A stretch of 64,000 nucleotides of DNA from Salipaludibacillus neizhouensis (GTDB lineage: Bacteria > Bacillota > Bacilli > Bacillales > Salisediminibacteriaceae), in NCBI RefSeq assembly GCF_002886185.1, contig NZ_KZ614147.1, forward strand, positions 248,001 to 312,000. Direction: 5' to 3'. The notes below the pieces were generated by a model. The model ran no database searches. It saw only the letters and a list, made by a program, of their open reading frames with translations, and was not told where the DNA came from. Shown one piece after another: positions 6,929 to 14,710 of the stretch. Every line of letters begins with the position of its first letter. The first letter of the stretch is position 1. The position numbers and the translations under genes were made by a program.

Positions 6929-7089
6929 ACTTTTTCTACCAAGTGTTTGTATTTTCGGTCGAATCGTTCTATGGATTTCTTTCTCAATTCCTTCGCACCC
7001 TCACAATTACAACTGATCAATCGATAAGCACCTAAGAAAGCATCTTCAACTATTTTCCCTTGGTCATTACATTTATCGCACTTAATCAT
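6925..7089 (-). CDS. Small zinc-ribbon-like phage protein (54 aa)
   Basis: A 54-aa frame, MIKCDKCNDQGKIVEDAF at the start, with a CxxC pair (C4, C7) and a CxC pair in ISCNC (C27, C29). The four cysteines can form a zinc-binding knuckle, like that in the N-terminus of the adjacent DnaC-like gene. It overlaps that gene by four bases (ATGA) and the next small gene by four bases. Comparable small zinc proteins occur beside phage helicase loaders. Specific function unknown. Confidence 0.6.
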   Translation of the reverse strand: MIKCDKCNDQGKIVEDAFLGAYRLISCNCEGAKELRKKSIERFDRKYKHLVEKV

Positions 7090-7880
7090 GACAAACCCCT
7101 CAGTCTGTGGTTGAGTTTCTTTCGGTCACCCTTTACTACCACGATGAACTTCTTGCACATTTCGTATATCCGGCTTGCTAGTGCTTCGTCTAATTCGAAC
7201 ATGTCATCAATAATTAGTTCTGACGAGATAAGGACGGGCATATGATTCAAGTATCGGTGGTTGATGACCGAGTACATTTGTTCTAATTGCCATTCTGTAG
7301 CGCGTGGCGTACCCTTTACCGGCTTGAATAAGTCATCTACGAATAGCACGTCCACTTTTTTCATACGGTGTATCTTTGCTTCCAACTTTTGAAAGTCATC
7401 CTTCAAGTCGCTAAATCCTTCTACATAAGGGAAGTAGAGGACAGATACATTTTTACGCATAAGGTTGTTGGATACTGCCATGAGTATGTGCGTCTTCCCT
7501 GCGCCTGATTGGCCTAACAAAGCTATGCTGTTACCTCTGTCTTCTCGTATGTCTTTAAATTCTTTGAGGTACGACATCGCACATTGATACATGTCTTTTA
7601 TTTGAGAGTCTTTATCCGTTGTGTCAAAATTCTGAAATCCGAGTTTAGCAAACTCTTTCGTTATAGCGCTGTTCTTCATAATCCGTTCTGTGCGTTTTCT
7701 TTCTACACATTCGCAATCATGCCAAAACTCATAACCCTCTGCATTTTTAATAATGAATCCCATGAAATCATTACATTCTTCACACTCTATCTCTTCCGAT
7801 CCACCCTGTTCTATTGCCGAGGATGGCACCTTCTCTTTCATCCTTTGGATAACTTTTTCCATTCTTTCCATTCCATCCAT
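7086..7880 (-). CDS. DnaC/DnaI-like helicase loader ATPase
   Basis: AAA+ ATPase of 264 aa, related to phage DnaC and Bacillus DnaI, which load the replicative helicase onto DNA. The N-terminus carries a zinc-binding pattern (C33, C36, C56, C58). Walker A is GQSGAGKT at 123-130, and Walker B is VLFVDD at 178-183. A sensor region ISSELIIDDMF and a C-terminal SRIYEMC segment follow. The start ATG has AAAGGGTGAT upstream. It overlaps the preceding replication gene by 101 bp, more than expected, and the next small gene by 4 bp. In the element it would recruit the host helicase to the origin. Confidence 0.88.
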   Translation of the reverse strand: MDGMERMEKVIQRMKEKVPSSAIEQGGSEEIECEECNDFMGFIIKNAEGYEFWHDCECVERKRTERIMKNSAITKEFAKLGFQNFDTTDKDSQIKDMYQCAMSYLKEFKDIREDRGNSIALLGQSGAGKTHILMAVSNNLMRKNVSVLYFPYVEGFSDLKDDFQKLEAKIHRMKKVDVLFVDDLFKPVKGTPRATEWQLEQMYSVINHRYLNHMPVLISSELIIDDMFELDEALASRIYEMCKKFIVVVKGDRKKLNHRLRGLS

Positions 7881-8616
7881 TTACATCACCCTTTTGATTT
7901 AGGTATCCTTCAAACTTAGAACTAAATAACGTGTCTGGTCGAAGGTACTTACTCATATCATCTTTCTTTAGCCATTCACCTGATTTCACATCGATCACTC
8001 GTTTAAAGTCCTCTAGTCTGAATCCTTCGTTCCATCTTGCTTTTATCAAGTCTTTCGTTTTATTAGTCGTATGTTTATATTTAGATGAAGTCGCATCGTT
8101 GAGATAGGTGACTATCTCGACATAAGGTATATCATTACTTGGTTTATCAATACTTAGTTCATCAATACTTAGTTCATCAGTACTTAGTTCATCAGTACTT
8201 AGTTCATCAGTACTTAGTTCATCAGTACTTAGTAGTTGCGGATTATCCATTGATGGTTTATCCATTGATGGTTTATCCATGTATGGTTTATCCACTAGTG
8301 GTTTATCCATGTATGGTTTATCCCTATATGGTGTTTCAAATACTGACGTTTCCCAATCAAGTTTACCTTCACTATTTCGCTTGCGGTATCTCTTCATATA
8401 TCCCATTAACTTCAATTCTTTAATGGCTGATTTCAAGGAGTCTTTACCGTCTCTAGCATGTTTTTCTAACTCGGTATCATAAAATGTCCAGTCATCAGGC
8501 ATGGATAACATATAAGCAAGTAACCCTTTTGCCTTCCAAGTTAATTCAACGTCATTTAATGCGGTTCGATTCATTACAACGTAGTTATTTTCTTTTTTAT
8601 CTCTGTAGATGCCCAT
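7780..8616 (-). CDS. Phage-type replication protein (wHTH plus Phg_2220_C-like domain)
   Basis: Replication initiator or loader partner of 278 aa. Residues 1-95 form a winged helix of the helix_turn_helix_36 type (LTWKAKGLLAYMLSMPDDW). A low-complexity linker of repeated MDKP and STDEL units fills about 100-165. The C-terminal segment (YLNDATSSKYKHTTNKTKDL to YLRPDTLFSSKFEGYLNQK) matches the Phg_2220_C pattern. The final 35 residues are Gly/Arg/Trp-rich, overlap the DnaC-like gene, and look like readthrough after a lost stop. The ATG at 8616 is chosen because AGAGGTGA precedes it; a GTG three codons upstream overlaps that site. Such proteins usually pair with a DnaC-like loader, as here. Confidence 0.85.
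   Translation of the reverse strand: MGIYRDKKENNYVVMNRTALNDVELTWKAKGLLAYMLSMPDDWTFYDTELEKHARDGKDSLKSAIKELKLMGYMKRYRKRNSEGKLDWETSVFETPYRDKPYMDKPLVDKPYMDKPSMDKPSMDNPQLLSTDELSTDELSTDELSTDELSIDELSIDKPSNDIPYVEIVTYLNDATSSKYKHTTNKTKDLIKARWNEGFRLEDFKRVIDVKSGEWLKKDDMSKYLRPDTLFSSKFEGYLNQKGDVNGWNGKNGKSYPKDEREGAILGNRTGWIGRDRV
8145..8335 (-). repeat. Two 15-bp minisatellites within the replication gene
   Basis: About six copies of TTCATCARTACTTAG (roughly 8145-8231) and about six of TTTATCCATNNATGG (roughly 8247-8335) run in tandem. A 15-bp unit keeps frame, encoding repeating STDEL and MDKP pentapeptides. The array forms the linker between the two domains. Similar Asp/Thr/Asn linker repeats are common in this protein family; copy number is probably strain-variable. 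Confidence 0.85.
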
Positions 8617-8706
8617 TGTCCTCACCTCTGTATATAATCCTTTTAATGTGGTAAAATGTAGTTAAGAATGTTTTAGCTTGCGCCCTCTTACTTGGTGGTT
8701 AGAGGG

Positions 8707-8856
8707 TTATTTTGTATACCTTTCAAAACAGTGTGAATTACAAAAACTTGGATTGTCTTTCGGGTACGAGCTTTCATACTTTGTCGATTCACCACAATTC
8801 TTACAAATGATTGGTGGTTCTTCCCATTTCGCTTCAAACAATATGATATCCTCCAC
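8707..8856 (-). CDS. Small zinc-finger-like protein (about 49 aa)
   Basis: A short frame from a GTG at 8856 reads EDIILFEAKWEEPPIICKNC and then a second Cys pair, FCNSHC, before TAA at 8707. Two CxxC motifs suggest a zinc ribbon, and this composition is typical of coding sequence. It overlaps the end of the primase remnant by 23 bp in another frame. The start is uncertain: no convincing ribosome site is seen, and the true 5' end may have been lost when the primase gene was deleted. Function unknown. Confidence 0.45.
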   Translation of the reverse strand: MEDIILFEAKWEEPPIICKNCGESTKYESSYPKDNPSFCNSHCFERYTK

Positions 8857-9251
8857 CGGAGTCCACAATCATTGTCGGCTTTATCCCAAAGCTTTCTAGA
8901 AGGGATAAACCTTCTTTTTTTTGCGGTAAATTAATTGCTGAATGCTTCCCATCAGAAGTATCTATATCAATCCATACTGCTGGAATAGAAAGTACTTCAT
9001 CATTTCCACCTCTAGAATAACCAATTGGTTTACTTTGCCTCAAACCGATATACATGGTGCTTAAGTTTAAGCTTCTGGATCATCATAGATGCTTCATATG
9101 ATTTATCGATCTTAAATGAGTAAGATTCTAAAAACTTGCTTGGTCCTTTGTTGCCACTTTCATCGATAAGAGCAGGACTTATAACAACGTATCCCTCTTG
9201 TCCTTCATATAGCTCTTTCAAAAAACTTGTAGAATCTATCAATGACTTCAT
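8834..9251 (-). pseudogene. Remnant of an AEP (PrimPol-type) DNA primase, frameshifted and truncated
   Basis: N-terminal part of an archaeo-eukaryotic-type primase split over two frames. The first frame (from ATG 9251) encodes 73 aa ending LKLKHHVYRFEAK. The second resumes as YIGLRQSKPIGYSRGG and includes the catalytic DxD in AVWIDIDTSDG and the SGGGYH motif. Homology would be continuous if TATAT near 9050 were TATATAT, so a 2-bp deletion in a TA run is the simplest explanation. The frame then ends right after GGGYHIV, so the rest of the primase domain is missing. It would have primed replication of the element. Now probably inactive. Confidence 0.7.
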
Positions 9252-9331
9252 CCTCTCTAAATAACTTAAGACTATTAAAAATAGTTAGTCTTCACATTCT
9301 TATCATCTAGCCCGCCAGCATATCATTTTTG

Positions 9332-9598
9332 TTATTTCTTATGCTTATTCATAAATGCAGTGATGTCCTCTCGATCGATTAAAAATTTTCCGCGAATTTC
9401 AATAATTGGCATTTCAAGCTTTTTTAAATGTGTAAAGGAAATTCCAATATATTCGCATGCCTCTTTCTTTGTCATATACCGTTTATGTCCTGCATGCTCC
9501 TTAGCAGTTTCAAATGCTTCTTTACTTAGTTGATAAAACAAATTATAGTAACTCGATTTAAATTCATCTGAAATTTGTAGTGGGATATACTCTTCCAT
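9332..9598 (-). CDS. Excisionase-like HTH DNA-binding protein
   Basis: An 88-aa protein with a MerR-like winged helix of the excisionase (HTH_17) type. MTKKEACEYIGISFTHLKKL is the helix-turn-helix, followed by the wing PIIEIRGKFLIDREDITAFM. It is divergent from the integrase and separated by 368 bp, the usual partner arrangement for recombination directionality factors. The ribosome site AAAAGGAGGTGAGAAA is strong. It is the first gene of the leftward replication block, so excision and replication are probably co-expressed. Role inferred from fold and position. Confidence 0.78.
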   Translation of the reverse strand: MEEYIPLQISDEFKSSYYNLFYQLSKEAFETAKEHAGHKRYMTKKEACEYIGISFTHLKKLEMPIIEIRGKFLIDREDITAFMNKHKK

Positions 9599-9966
9599 TT
9601 TCTCACCTCCTTTTACCTAGTAATAAAGTAGATATATTTCACCTCCTTTATCTATATTACTAAAAGTAATATTAACTGCTATAAACTAATTGTAGTTGCT
9701 TGTAACTACTATTAATAAAGGATTAATCAGATATCTTTAAGTGATCGTTTCCTTATTACCAATATAATTGATTATCATTTGAATTTACAACTAGATATTG
9801 CTATATTTCATAAATCAAGGCAAAAGTCCCAAGCTGTATACATTGATAAAAGTATGGATATTACTGTAAACTATTATTTAATAACATTGGATCTATTGCA
9901 CACTTAGTGAATTCTATGTTATTCATTCCTCTCCTTTTATTGCTCGCCAGCATGAGGAGGAGAAAA
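9599..9966. promoter_or_regulatory. Divergent int/xis control region
   Basis: No gene seen in this 368-bp AT-rich gap. Near 9600-9660 a roughly 27-bp imperfect direct repeat contains two leftward ribosome sites (GGAGGTGA), one directly before the excisionase-like gene and one 38 bp further upstream. GTAGTT/AACTAC forms a small hairpin near 9690-9710. The region must carry promoters for both directions, but no consensus pair stands out. Confidence 0.5.
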
Positions 9967-11127
9967 TTGGCTAAGATCACTAAATACGAAAAGAAGAATG
10001 GGACAGCTTATATGATAAAGGGATATATAGGTATTAACCAAAAAACTGGTGAAAAAGTTCAAACAACAAAGATGGGATTTAAAACTAAAAAAGAGGCTAA
10101 ATTATTTTTAACTCAGATGCAAAGGGATTTAGAAGACTATGGGGGCTTTACAAATGAAAATATTACATTTCAAGAAGCCTTTGAAGAATGGTTTACTCAA
10201 CATTCAAAAGAAGTTAAGCCTACTACTGAATATGCTATTAAGTCTAAGTTCAACAGAATCTTACCTGAATTCGGACACCTCAAAATTAAAAATATCTCAG
10301 GGACTGATTGCCAGAGAGTTATAAACAAATGGGCACTTGAGTTAAAAACTTTTAAAGACTATAAGATACAAGCTAACTTGGTCTTTAATTATGCCTTGCG
10401 TATGGAATTCATTAATAGGAATCCCATGGATAAGGTTACATTACCTAAGAGGAAACAAGAAACAACCATTGTCCTTGGGGGTGATAGTAAGGAGAGATTT
10501 TATACTAAAGACGTCCTGAAGCTATTTTTGAAAGTGATAAAACATAAACCTATGCCTTATACCATGTTTCACCTTCTCGGATATACAGGAGCTCGTAAGG
10601 GGGAATTACAATCGCTTCATTGGTCTGACATAGATTTTCATTTAAAAACTATTGAATTCAATAAGACATTAAGTACTCTAAACGGCAAAAAAGAACTATG
10701 TACTCCGAAAACCAAGTCATCTTATCGTAGAATCGCAATTAGTGATCAAACAATTCATGTCCTCAAAGAATGGCGAAAAGAACAAACTGAGTTTTATAAG
10801 GAACATGCTGTTCTCTTAAAATCCGATCACTTACAACCTGTATTTACAACTTATTTTGCAAAAAGCATGGATTACTGCAGATTAGCCTACCTTAATGACC
10901 AACTGATCAGTATATACAAAGACCAACCAGACCTACCTAAAATTACTGTGCATGGTTTTAGGCACACTAATGCTAGTTTGTTGTTTGTGTCAGGAGCATC
11001 TATTAAAGATGTCCAATATCAGCTAGGTCATTCTGATATTAAAACAACGATGAATATATACACTCACGTAACAAACGAAGCAAAAGATAAAACAGCCATA
11101 CAATTCCAGAATTACATGGATGAATAG
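9967..11127 (+). CDS. int: Tyrosine site-specific recombinase (integrase)
   Basis: Integrase of 386 aa that inserts and excises the element. The N-terminus (1-58) resembles an AP2-like arm-binding domain (AYMIKGYIG, KMGFKTKKEA). A SAM-like core-binding domain follows (65-160). The catalytic domain shows Arg210 (GYTGARKGEL), a lysine in PKTKSS (248-250), His329-x-x-Arg332 (HGFRHT), His355 (LGHSD) and the nucleophile Tyr365 (NIYTH). The start is a TTG at 9967 preceded by AGGAGGAGAAAA; upstream in-frame codons lack a ribosome site. It faces the rpsI 3' end, 100 bp away, as in elements that use that gene as target. It appears intact. Confidence 0.93.
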   Translation: MAKITKYEKKNGTAYMIKGYIGINQKTGEKVQTTKMGFKTKKEAKLFLTQMQRDLEDYGGFTNENITFQEAFEEWFTQHSKEVKPTTEYAIKSKFNRILPEFGHLKIKNISGTDCQRVINKWALELKTFKDYKIQANLVFNYALRMEFINRNPMDKVTLPKRKQETTIVLGGDSKERFYTKDVLKLFLKVIKHKPMPYTMFHLLGYTGARKGELQSLHWSDIDFHLKTIEFNKTLSTLNGKKELCTPKTKSSYRRIAISDQTIHVLKEWRKEQTEFYKEHAVLLKSDHLQPVFTTYFAKSMDYCRLAYLNDQLISIYKDQPDLPKITVHGFRHTNASLLFVSGASIKDVQYQLGHSDIKTTMNIYTHVTNEAKDKTAIQFQNYMDE

Positions 11128-11149
11128 AAAAGTGGGTGAAAAGTGGGTG
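11128..11149 (+). repeat. 11-bp tandem direct repeat after int, candidate arm-type site
   Basis: AAAAGTGGGTG occurs twice with no gap, starting on the base after the integrase stop codon. Short direct repeats next to the recombination site are typical binding sites for the N-terminal domain of lambda-type integrases. The crossover core is expected between here and the rpsI stop codon. No matching core was recognised at the left of the window. Confidence 0.5.
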
Positions 11150-11166
11150 AATTTATAATCAACCAC

Positions 11167-11205
11167 GAAAAAACCCTCCTTGCTCGCAATGAGCAAAGAG
11201 GGTTG
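11167..11205 (-). terminator. Intrinsic terminator of rplM-rpsI
   Basis: On the minus strand AACCCTCTTTGCTC and GAGCAAGGAGGGTT form a 14-bp stem with a 5-base loop (about 11171-11204), followed directly by TTTT. It lies 23 bp after the rpsI stop. It separates the ribosomal operon from the oppositely transcribed integrase. Confidence 0.9.
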
Positions 11206-11227
11206 AACCCTTGATATAAAAGGGATA

Positions 11228-11620
11228 TTAACGCTTTGAGAACTGAGGAGCACGACGTGCACCTTTAAGTCCGTATTTCTTACGCTCTTTCATACGAGAG
11301 TCACGAGTTAAGAAACCAGCTTTTTTAAGTGATCCGCGGTATTCTGGATCTGCAATAAGAAGTGCACGAGCAACGCCGTGACGGATTGCTCCAGCTTGAC
11401 CAGTGTAACCTCCACCTTCAACTTTAACAAGGATATCGTACGTACCCTCTGTTTGTGTTTCATTAAGTGGTTGTTTAACGATAACTTTTAATGTTTCAAG
11501 GTCAAAGTACTCGTCGATGTTTCTATTGTTGATCACGATCTTACCATCTCCAGGTACGAGACGTACACGTGCGACAGAGTTCTTACGACGACCTGTTCCA
11601 TAATATTCAACTTGTGCCAA
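11228..11620 (-). CDS. rpsI: 30S ribosomal protein S9
   Basis: S9 of the small subunit head, 130 aa, the usual length. It starts [19 protein letters not shown], and its conserved C-terminal tail [11 protein letters not shown] reaches toward the P-site tRNA. It follows rplM by 19 bp with an AGGAGGG ribosome site and shares the L13 leader. The complete tail shows that integration next to it did not damage the gene. In several Firmicutes the 3' end of rpsI is an integration target, which fits the neighbouring integrase. Confidence 0.97.
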   Translation of the reverse strand: MAQVEYYGTGRRKNSVARVRLVPGDGKIVINNRNIDEYFDLETLKVIVKQPLNETQTEGTYDILVKVEGGGYTGQAGAIRHGVARALLIADPEYRGSLKKAGFLTRDSRMKERKKYGLKGARRAPQFSKR

Positions 11621-11639
11621 GAAAATCCCTCCTTCTATA

Positions 11640-12077
11640 TTAACCTTTTAATTCAAAAACTTCAGGCTTTTGAGCAGCGTGTGGATGCTCAGTACCAGTG
11701 TACACGTTAAGCTTCTTATACATTTGACGACCTAAAGATCCTTTAGGAAGCATTCCTTTAATAGAAAGTTCAAGAAGTTTAACTGGTTTACGGTCACGCA
11801 TTTCTCCTGCACTCATTGACTTCAATGAACCAGGGTATTGACTGTGACGATAGTACATTTTGTCCTGTAATTTATTTCCTGTTAAATGAATCTTTTCCGC
11901 ATTAATAATGATTACGTGATCTCCTGTATCAATATGCGGTGTGAACATTGGCTTGTGCTTTCCGCGAAGAAGGCTAGCTACTTCAGTCGATAAACGACCT
12001 AGTGTCTTGTCTTCAGCGTCAACCACATGCCATTTACGTTCAACTTCGCTTGGCTTTGCCATATATGTTGTGCGCAT
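11640..12077 (-). CDS. rplM: 50S ribosomal protein L13
   Basis: L13, an early-assembly large-subunit protein, 145 aa as in Bacillus subtilis. Recognised from [32 protein letters not shown] and the C-terminal [18 protein letters not shown]. The ATG follows AGGAGGGAAACAC. First gene of a two-gene operon with rpsI, preceded by a strong promoter and an L13-type leader, so autoregulation by L13 is likely from knowledge of that leader family. Confidence 0.97.
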   Translation of the reverse strand: MRTTYMAKPSEVERKWHVVDAEDKTLGRLSTEVASLLRGKHKPMFTPHIDTGDHVIIINAEKIHLTGNKLQDKMYYRHSQYPGSLKSMSAGEMRDRKPVKLLELSIKGMLPKGSLGRQMYKKLNVYTGTEHPHAAQKPEVFELKG

Positions 12078-12099
12078 GTGTTTCCCTCCTAATTAACTA

Positions 12100-12172
12100 T
12101 AACTATCACAAAAACTTTCCAACATTTCAACGTTCGATTCCGTACCCGGGGCTAGTGGGCATAAGAATACCA
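12100..12172 (-). promoter_or_regulatory. L13-type ribosomal leader RNA
   Basis: The leader between promoter and rplM contains TTATGCCCACTAGCCCCGGG and then TACGGAATCGAACGTTG, a compact structured segment resembling the L13 leader of Firmicutes, which binds L13 to down-regulate rplM-rpsI. Position directly upstream of rplM supports this. Assigned from memory of the motif, not from a covariance search. Confidence 0.7.
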
Positions 12173-12178
12173 TAGATC

Positions 12179-12207
12179 ATCATATAACATCTGAAAGCTG
12201 ATGTCAA
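12179..12207 (-). promoter_or_regulatory. Sigma-A promoter of rplM-rpsI
   Basis: TTGACA (12202-12207) and TATGAT (12179-12184) are separated by exactly 17 bp, reading leftward into the L13 leader. Near-consensus housekeeping promoter in the gap after truA. Confidence 0.85.
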
Positions 12208-12245
12208 CAAAATGTTACACCAGGATTCGTTGTCATTCAATTTTT

Positions 12246-13019
12246 TTATAATTCTTCTATATACTTTTCCAAATGATCTCTTTCATAAAAAACTTGTGCC
12301 AAATATAACCCACAGCCAGGAGCTGTTGGTCCAGCTAACGTTCTGTCCATACTTACGATAATTTGAGAGATATCTGATGGTTTAATGTCTCCAAGTCCAG
12401 CCTGTATAATCGTACCCATTAAAATACGTACCATTTGATATAAAAAGCCACTGCCTATAAACCGGAACGTCCACTCATTCTCGTATCTCGTAATGTTAAC
12501 TCTAAAGATCGTACGTACTTTATCTATCACATCAGTTTTAGGAGACGACAGGCTCGTGAAATTATGTGTGCCTAATAAATACTCAGCGGCTTCACTCATA
12601 GCTGACAGGTCTAAATTTTTTGGTAAATGATAGACGTAGTTGCGTTTAAAAACATCTGGTTGAACAGCTGTATTCATGCGATAAACGTATTCTTTCCCAA
12701 CCGCATCATAACGTGCATGAAAGGCGGAAGGGACATACTGACAAGACTTAACATGCATATCATTTGGTAGGATACTATTCAGGGCCACTGCCCAGCGATC
12801 CTCAGGTATCGATAGGGGTGTATCGAAGTGAACTGGTTGATTCAGCCCATGGACTCCTGCATCCGTTCTTCCTGAAGAAGTAGAAGGCCAGAATTCTGCT
12901 TTATGAATAATACGTAATGCCTTTTCTATTTCTCCCTGCACAGAACGTGATACCGGCTGCCGTTGATACCCATGGAAATTTGTCCCGTCATACGATAAGA
13001 TCGCAAGTACTCTCTGCAT
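12246..13019 (-). CDS. truA: tRNA pseudouridine(38-40) synthase
   Basis: TruA converts uridines 38-40 of the anticodon arm to pseudouridine; 257 aa, slightly longer than usual. The catalytic aspartate lies in the SGRTDAGVHG motif (about residues 49-58). YDGTNFHGYQRQ near the N-terminus and FLYQMVRILMG near the C-terminus are family signatures. It lies 13 bp after ecfT and closes that operon, as in Bacillus subtilis. The rplM promoter begins just beyond its stop codon. Confidence 0.96.
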   Translation of the reverse strand: MQRVLAILSYDGTNFHGYQRQPVSRSVQGEIEKALRIIHKAEFWPSTSSGRTDAGVHGLNQPVHFDTPLSIPEDRWAVALNSILPNDMHVKSCQYVPSAFHARYDAVGKEYVYRMNTAVQPDVFKRNYVYHLPKNLDLSAMSEAAEYLLGTHNFTSLSSPKTDVIDKVRTIFRVNITRYENEWTFRFIGSGFLYQMVRILMGTIIQAGLGDIKPSDISQIIVSMDRTLAGPTAPGCGLYLAQVFYERDHLEKYIEEL

Positions 13020-13032
13020 GAAGCGTCACTCC

Positions 13033-13845
13033 TTATGTGTAGACCCTAAAAATAACCGTTATTAAAGCAAAAATCAGCAATACACCTATTGCAATAGTAT
13101 CGTTACGCTTCCATTGTAACCGCCGAAATTTAGTCCGTCCTTTACTACCATTATAACCACGAGCCTCCATAGCTGTTGCTAAATCTTCCGCACGCTTAAA
13201 CGACTGTATAAAAAGTGGCACCAAAATTGGAATAAGCGCTTTTAATCGTGTCCACAGCGAACCCTTAGAGAAGTTGGCGCCTCGTGCCATTTGTGCATTT
13301 ATGATTTTAGAAGTTTCTTCCAATAATGTAGGAATAAACCTCAAAGCAATAGACATCATTAATGCTAATTCATGCGTCGGAACTCCCATAGCTGCTAACG
13401 GCTTCATTAATCGTTCTAATCCATCCGTTAGATCCATAGGCATCGTTGATAATGTTAGAAGAGAAGCCATCAGCACTAACAAAAATAATCGCAAGGCTAT
13501 TAAACTTCCCTCGATTACGCCACCTGAATAAATAGTAATCCACGAGAGATCCAGAAGCACCCTTCCGTCATTAGTCATAAATAAATGCAATAAAAATGTT
13601 AATAGTATAATAATAGCAATAAAATGCATTCCCTTTATGTAATAACGAAAAGGTATATTTGCCAATAAAAATGTTACTCCTGTAAGAATCGCTGCCAACA
13701 TTAAAACAACTGGGTGACGACTGATAAAAAGAAAAACGATAAAGATAAAAATCGCAATAATTTTCGCGCGGGGGTCCATTCGGTGTATAAACGATTCTCG
13801 AGGGACGTATTGTCCGATAATCACATTATCAAAAATCGTGATCAC
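13033..13845 (-). CDS. ecfT: Energy-coupling factor transporter transmembrane protein EcfT
   Basis: Membrane scaffold of the ECF vitamin/metal transporter, 270 aa. It couples the two ATPases to interchangeable substrate-binding S components encoded elsewhere. Several hydrophobic helices are evident (IIAIFIFIVFLF, FIAIIILLTFLLHLF). The two cytoplasmic Ala-Arg-Gly motifs appear as QMARGANF and MEARGYNG, which bind the ATPases. The frame starts with GTG and overlaps ecfA2 by 17 bp; a second GTG eight codons on is an alternative start. Part of ecfA1-ecfA2-ecfT-truA. Confidence 0.94.
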   Translation of the reverse strand: MITIFDNVIIGQYVPRESFIHRMDPRAKIIAIFIFIVFLFISRHPVVLMLAAILTGVTFLLANIPFRYYIKGMHFIAIIILLTFLLHLFMTNDGRVLLDLSWITIYSGGVIEGSLIALRLFLLVLMASLLTLSTMPMDLTDGLERLMKPLAAMGVPTHELALMMSIALRFIPTLLEETSKIINAQMARGANFSKGSLWTRLKALIPILVPLFIQSFKRAEDLATAMEARGYNGSKGRTKFRRLQWKRNDTIAIGVLLIFALITVIFRVYT

Positions 13846-14710
13846 GACCCTTCACATTTAGAAATGAAAGGATACTTTCTACCGTTGCCTCTTTCGTAAA
13901 CTTACCTGTTTCCAGTTCGATCCCTGACTTGGACTGAATAGCCGAGAGAAGCTTTACAGACTCTGGTACCGATAGACCATTCTCCTTAAGTTTCTCGACT
14001 TGAGAAAAGATCTTTTCAGGCGTCCCAATTTCCAGAACCTTACCCGAACTCATCACAATGACCTGATCAGAAAACTTTGCAGCATCCTCCATACGATGCG
14101 TCACTAAAACGATCGATCTTTTTTCTTTTGCTTTATACCATTCTGAAAACAATGCCATCATTGCAGCTTGACCTTGAGGGTCCAATCCAACTGTTGGTTC
14201 ATCTAAAACAAGTAAAAGAGGTTCAATTGCTAGAACACCGGCAATTGCTACCCTTCTCATTTGGCCTCCGCTTAATTCAAAAGGGGAACGAGTAAATAAA
14301 TCAGCTCCGATACCAACCAATTCCAAATATTCAGTAGCTTTTCTTTCGGCTTCTACTTTTGATAGACCAAAATTTATCGGACCGTATGCAACATCCTGTA
14401 ATACCGTCTCATGGAACAATTGATGCTCTGGGAATTGAAATACCATCCCCACTTGCCGACGTAAATCAAAGAGTTGCTTTTGTTTTGTATCAGAGCTAAT
14501 GGTCCAATCTCCTACCTTAATTTCACCTTTGGATGGTTTAATGAGACCATTGATGTGTTGAAGGAAAGTGGACTTACCTGAGCCTGTATGACCGATAATA
14601 GAAGTGAATTGCCCTGAATCAAGTTTTATATTTAGACCACTTAATGCTTGTCTCTCAAACGGTGTATCCTTCATATACGTATAACTTAGATTATTCGTTT
14701 GTAACTGCAT
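13829..14710 (-). CDS. ecfA2: Energy-coupling factor transporter ATPase EcfA2
   Basis: ABC ATPase of the ECF transporter, 293 aa. Walker A GHTGSGKST (about 40-48), Q-loop FQFPEHQLF, signature LSGGQMRRVA, Walker B LLLVLDEPTVGLDP and the switch His in VTHRMED are all present. It would form a heterodimer with EcfA1 to power vitamin or metal uptake through EcfT. It overlaps ecfA1 by 25 bp and ecfT by 17 bp, indicating coupled translation. Confidence 0.95.
   Translation of the reverse strand: MQLQTNNLSYTYMKDTPFERQALSGLNIKLDSGQFTSIIGHTGSGKSTFLQHINGLIKPSKGEIKVGDWTISSDTKQKQLFDLRRQVGMVFQFPEHQLFHETVLQDVAYGPINFGLSKVEAERKATEYLELVGIGADLFTRSPFELSGGQMRRVAIAGVLAIEPLLLVLDEPTVGLDPQGQAAMMALFSEWYKAKEKRSIVLVTHRMEDAAKFSDQVIVMSSGKVLEIGTPEKIFSQVEKLKENGLSVPESVKLLSAIQSKSGIELETGKFTKEATVESILSFLNVKGRDHDF

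Noticed and set aside
8145..8335. Regular short repeats that might be a CRISPR array.
   Set aside because: Units are 15 bp, tandem, without unique spacers, and stay in frame inside a replication gene.
8139..8423. Plus-strand frame of repeated VHQYL pentapeptides.
   Set aside because: It is the antisense shadow of the minisatellite in the replication gene and has no ribosome site.
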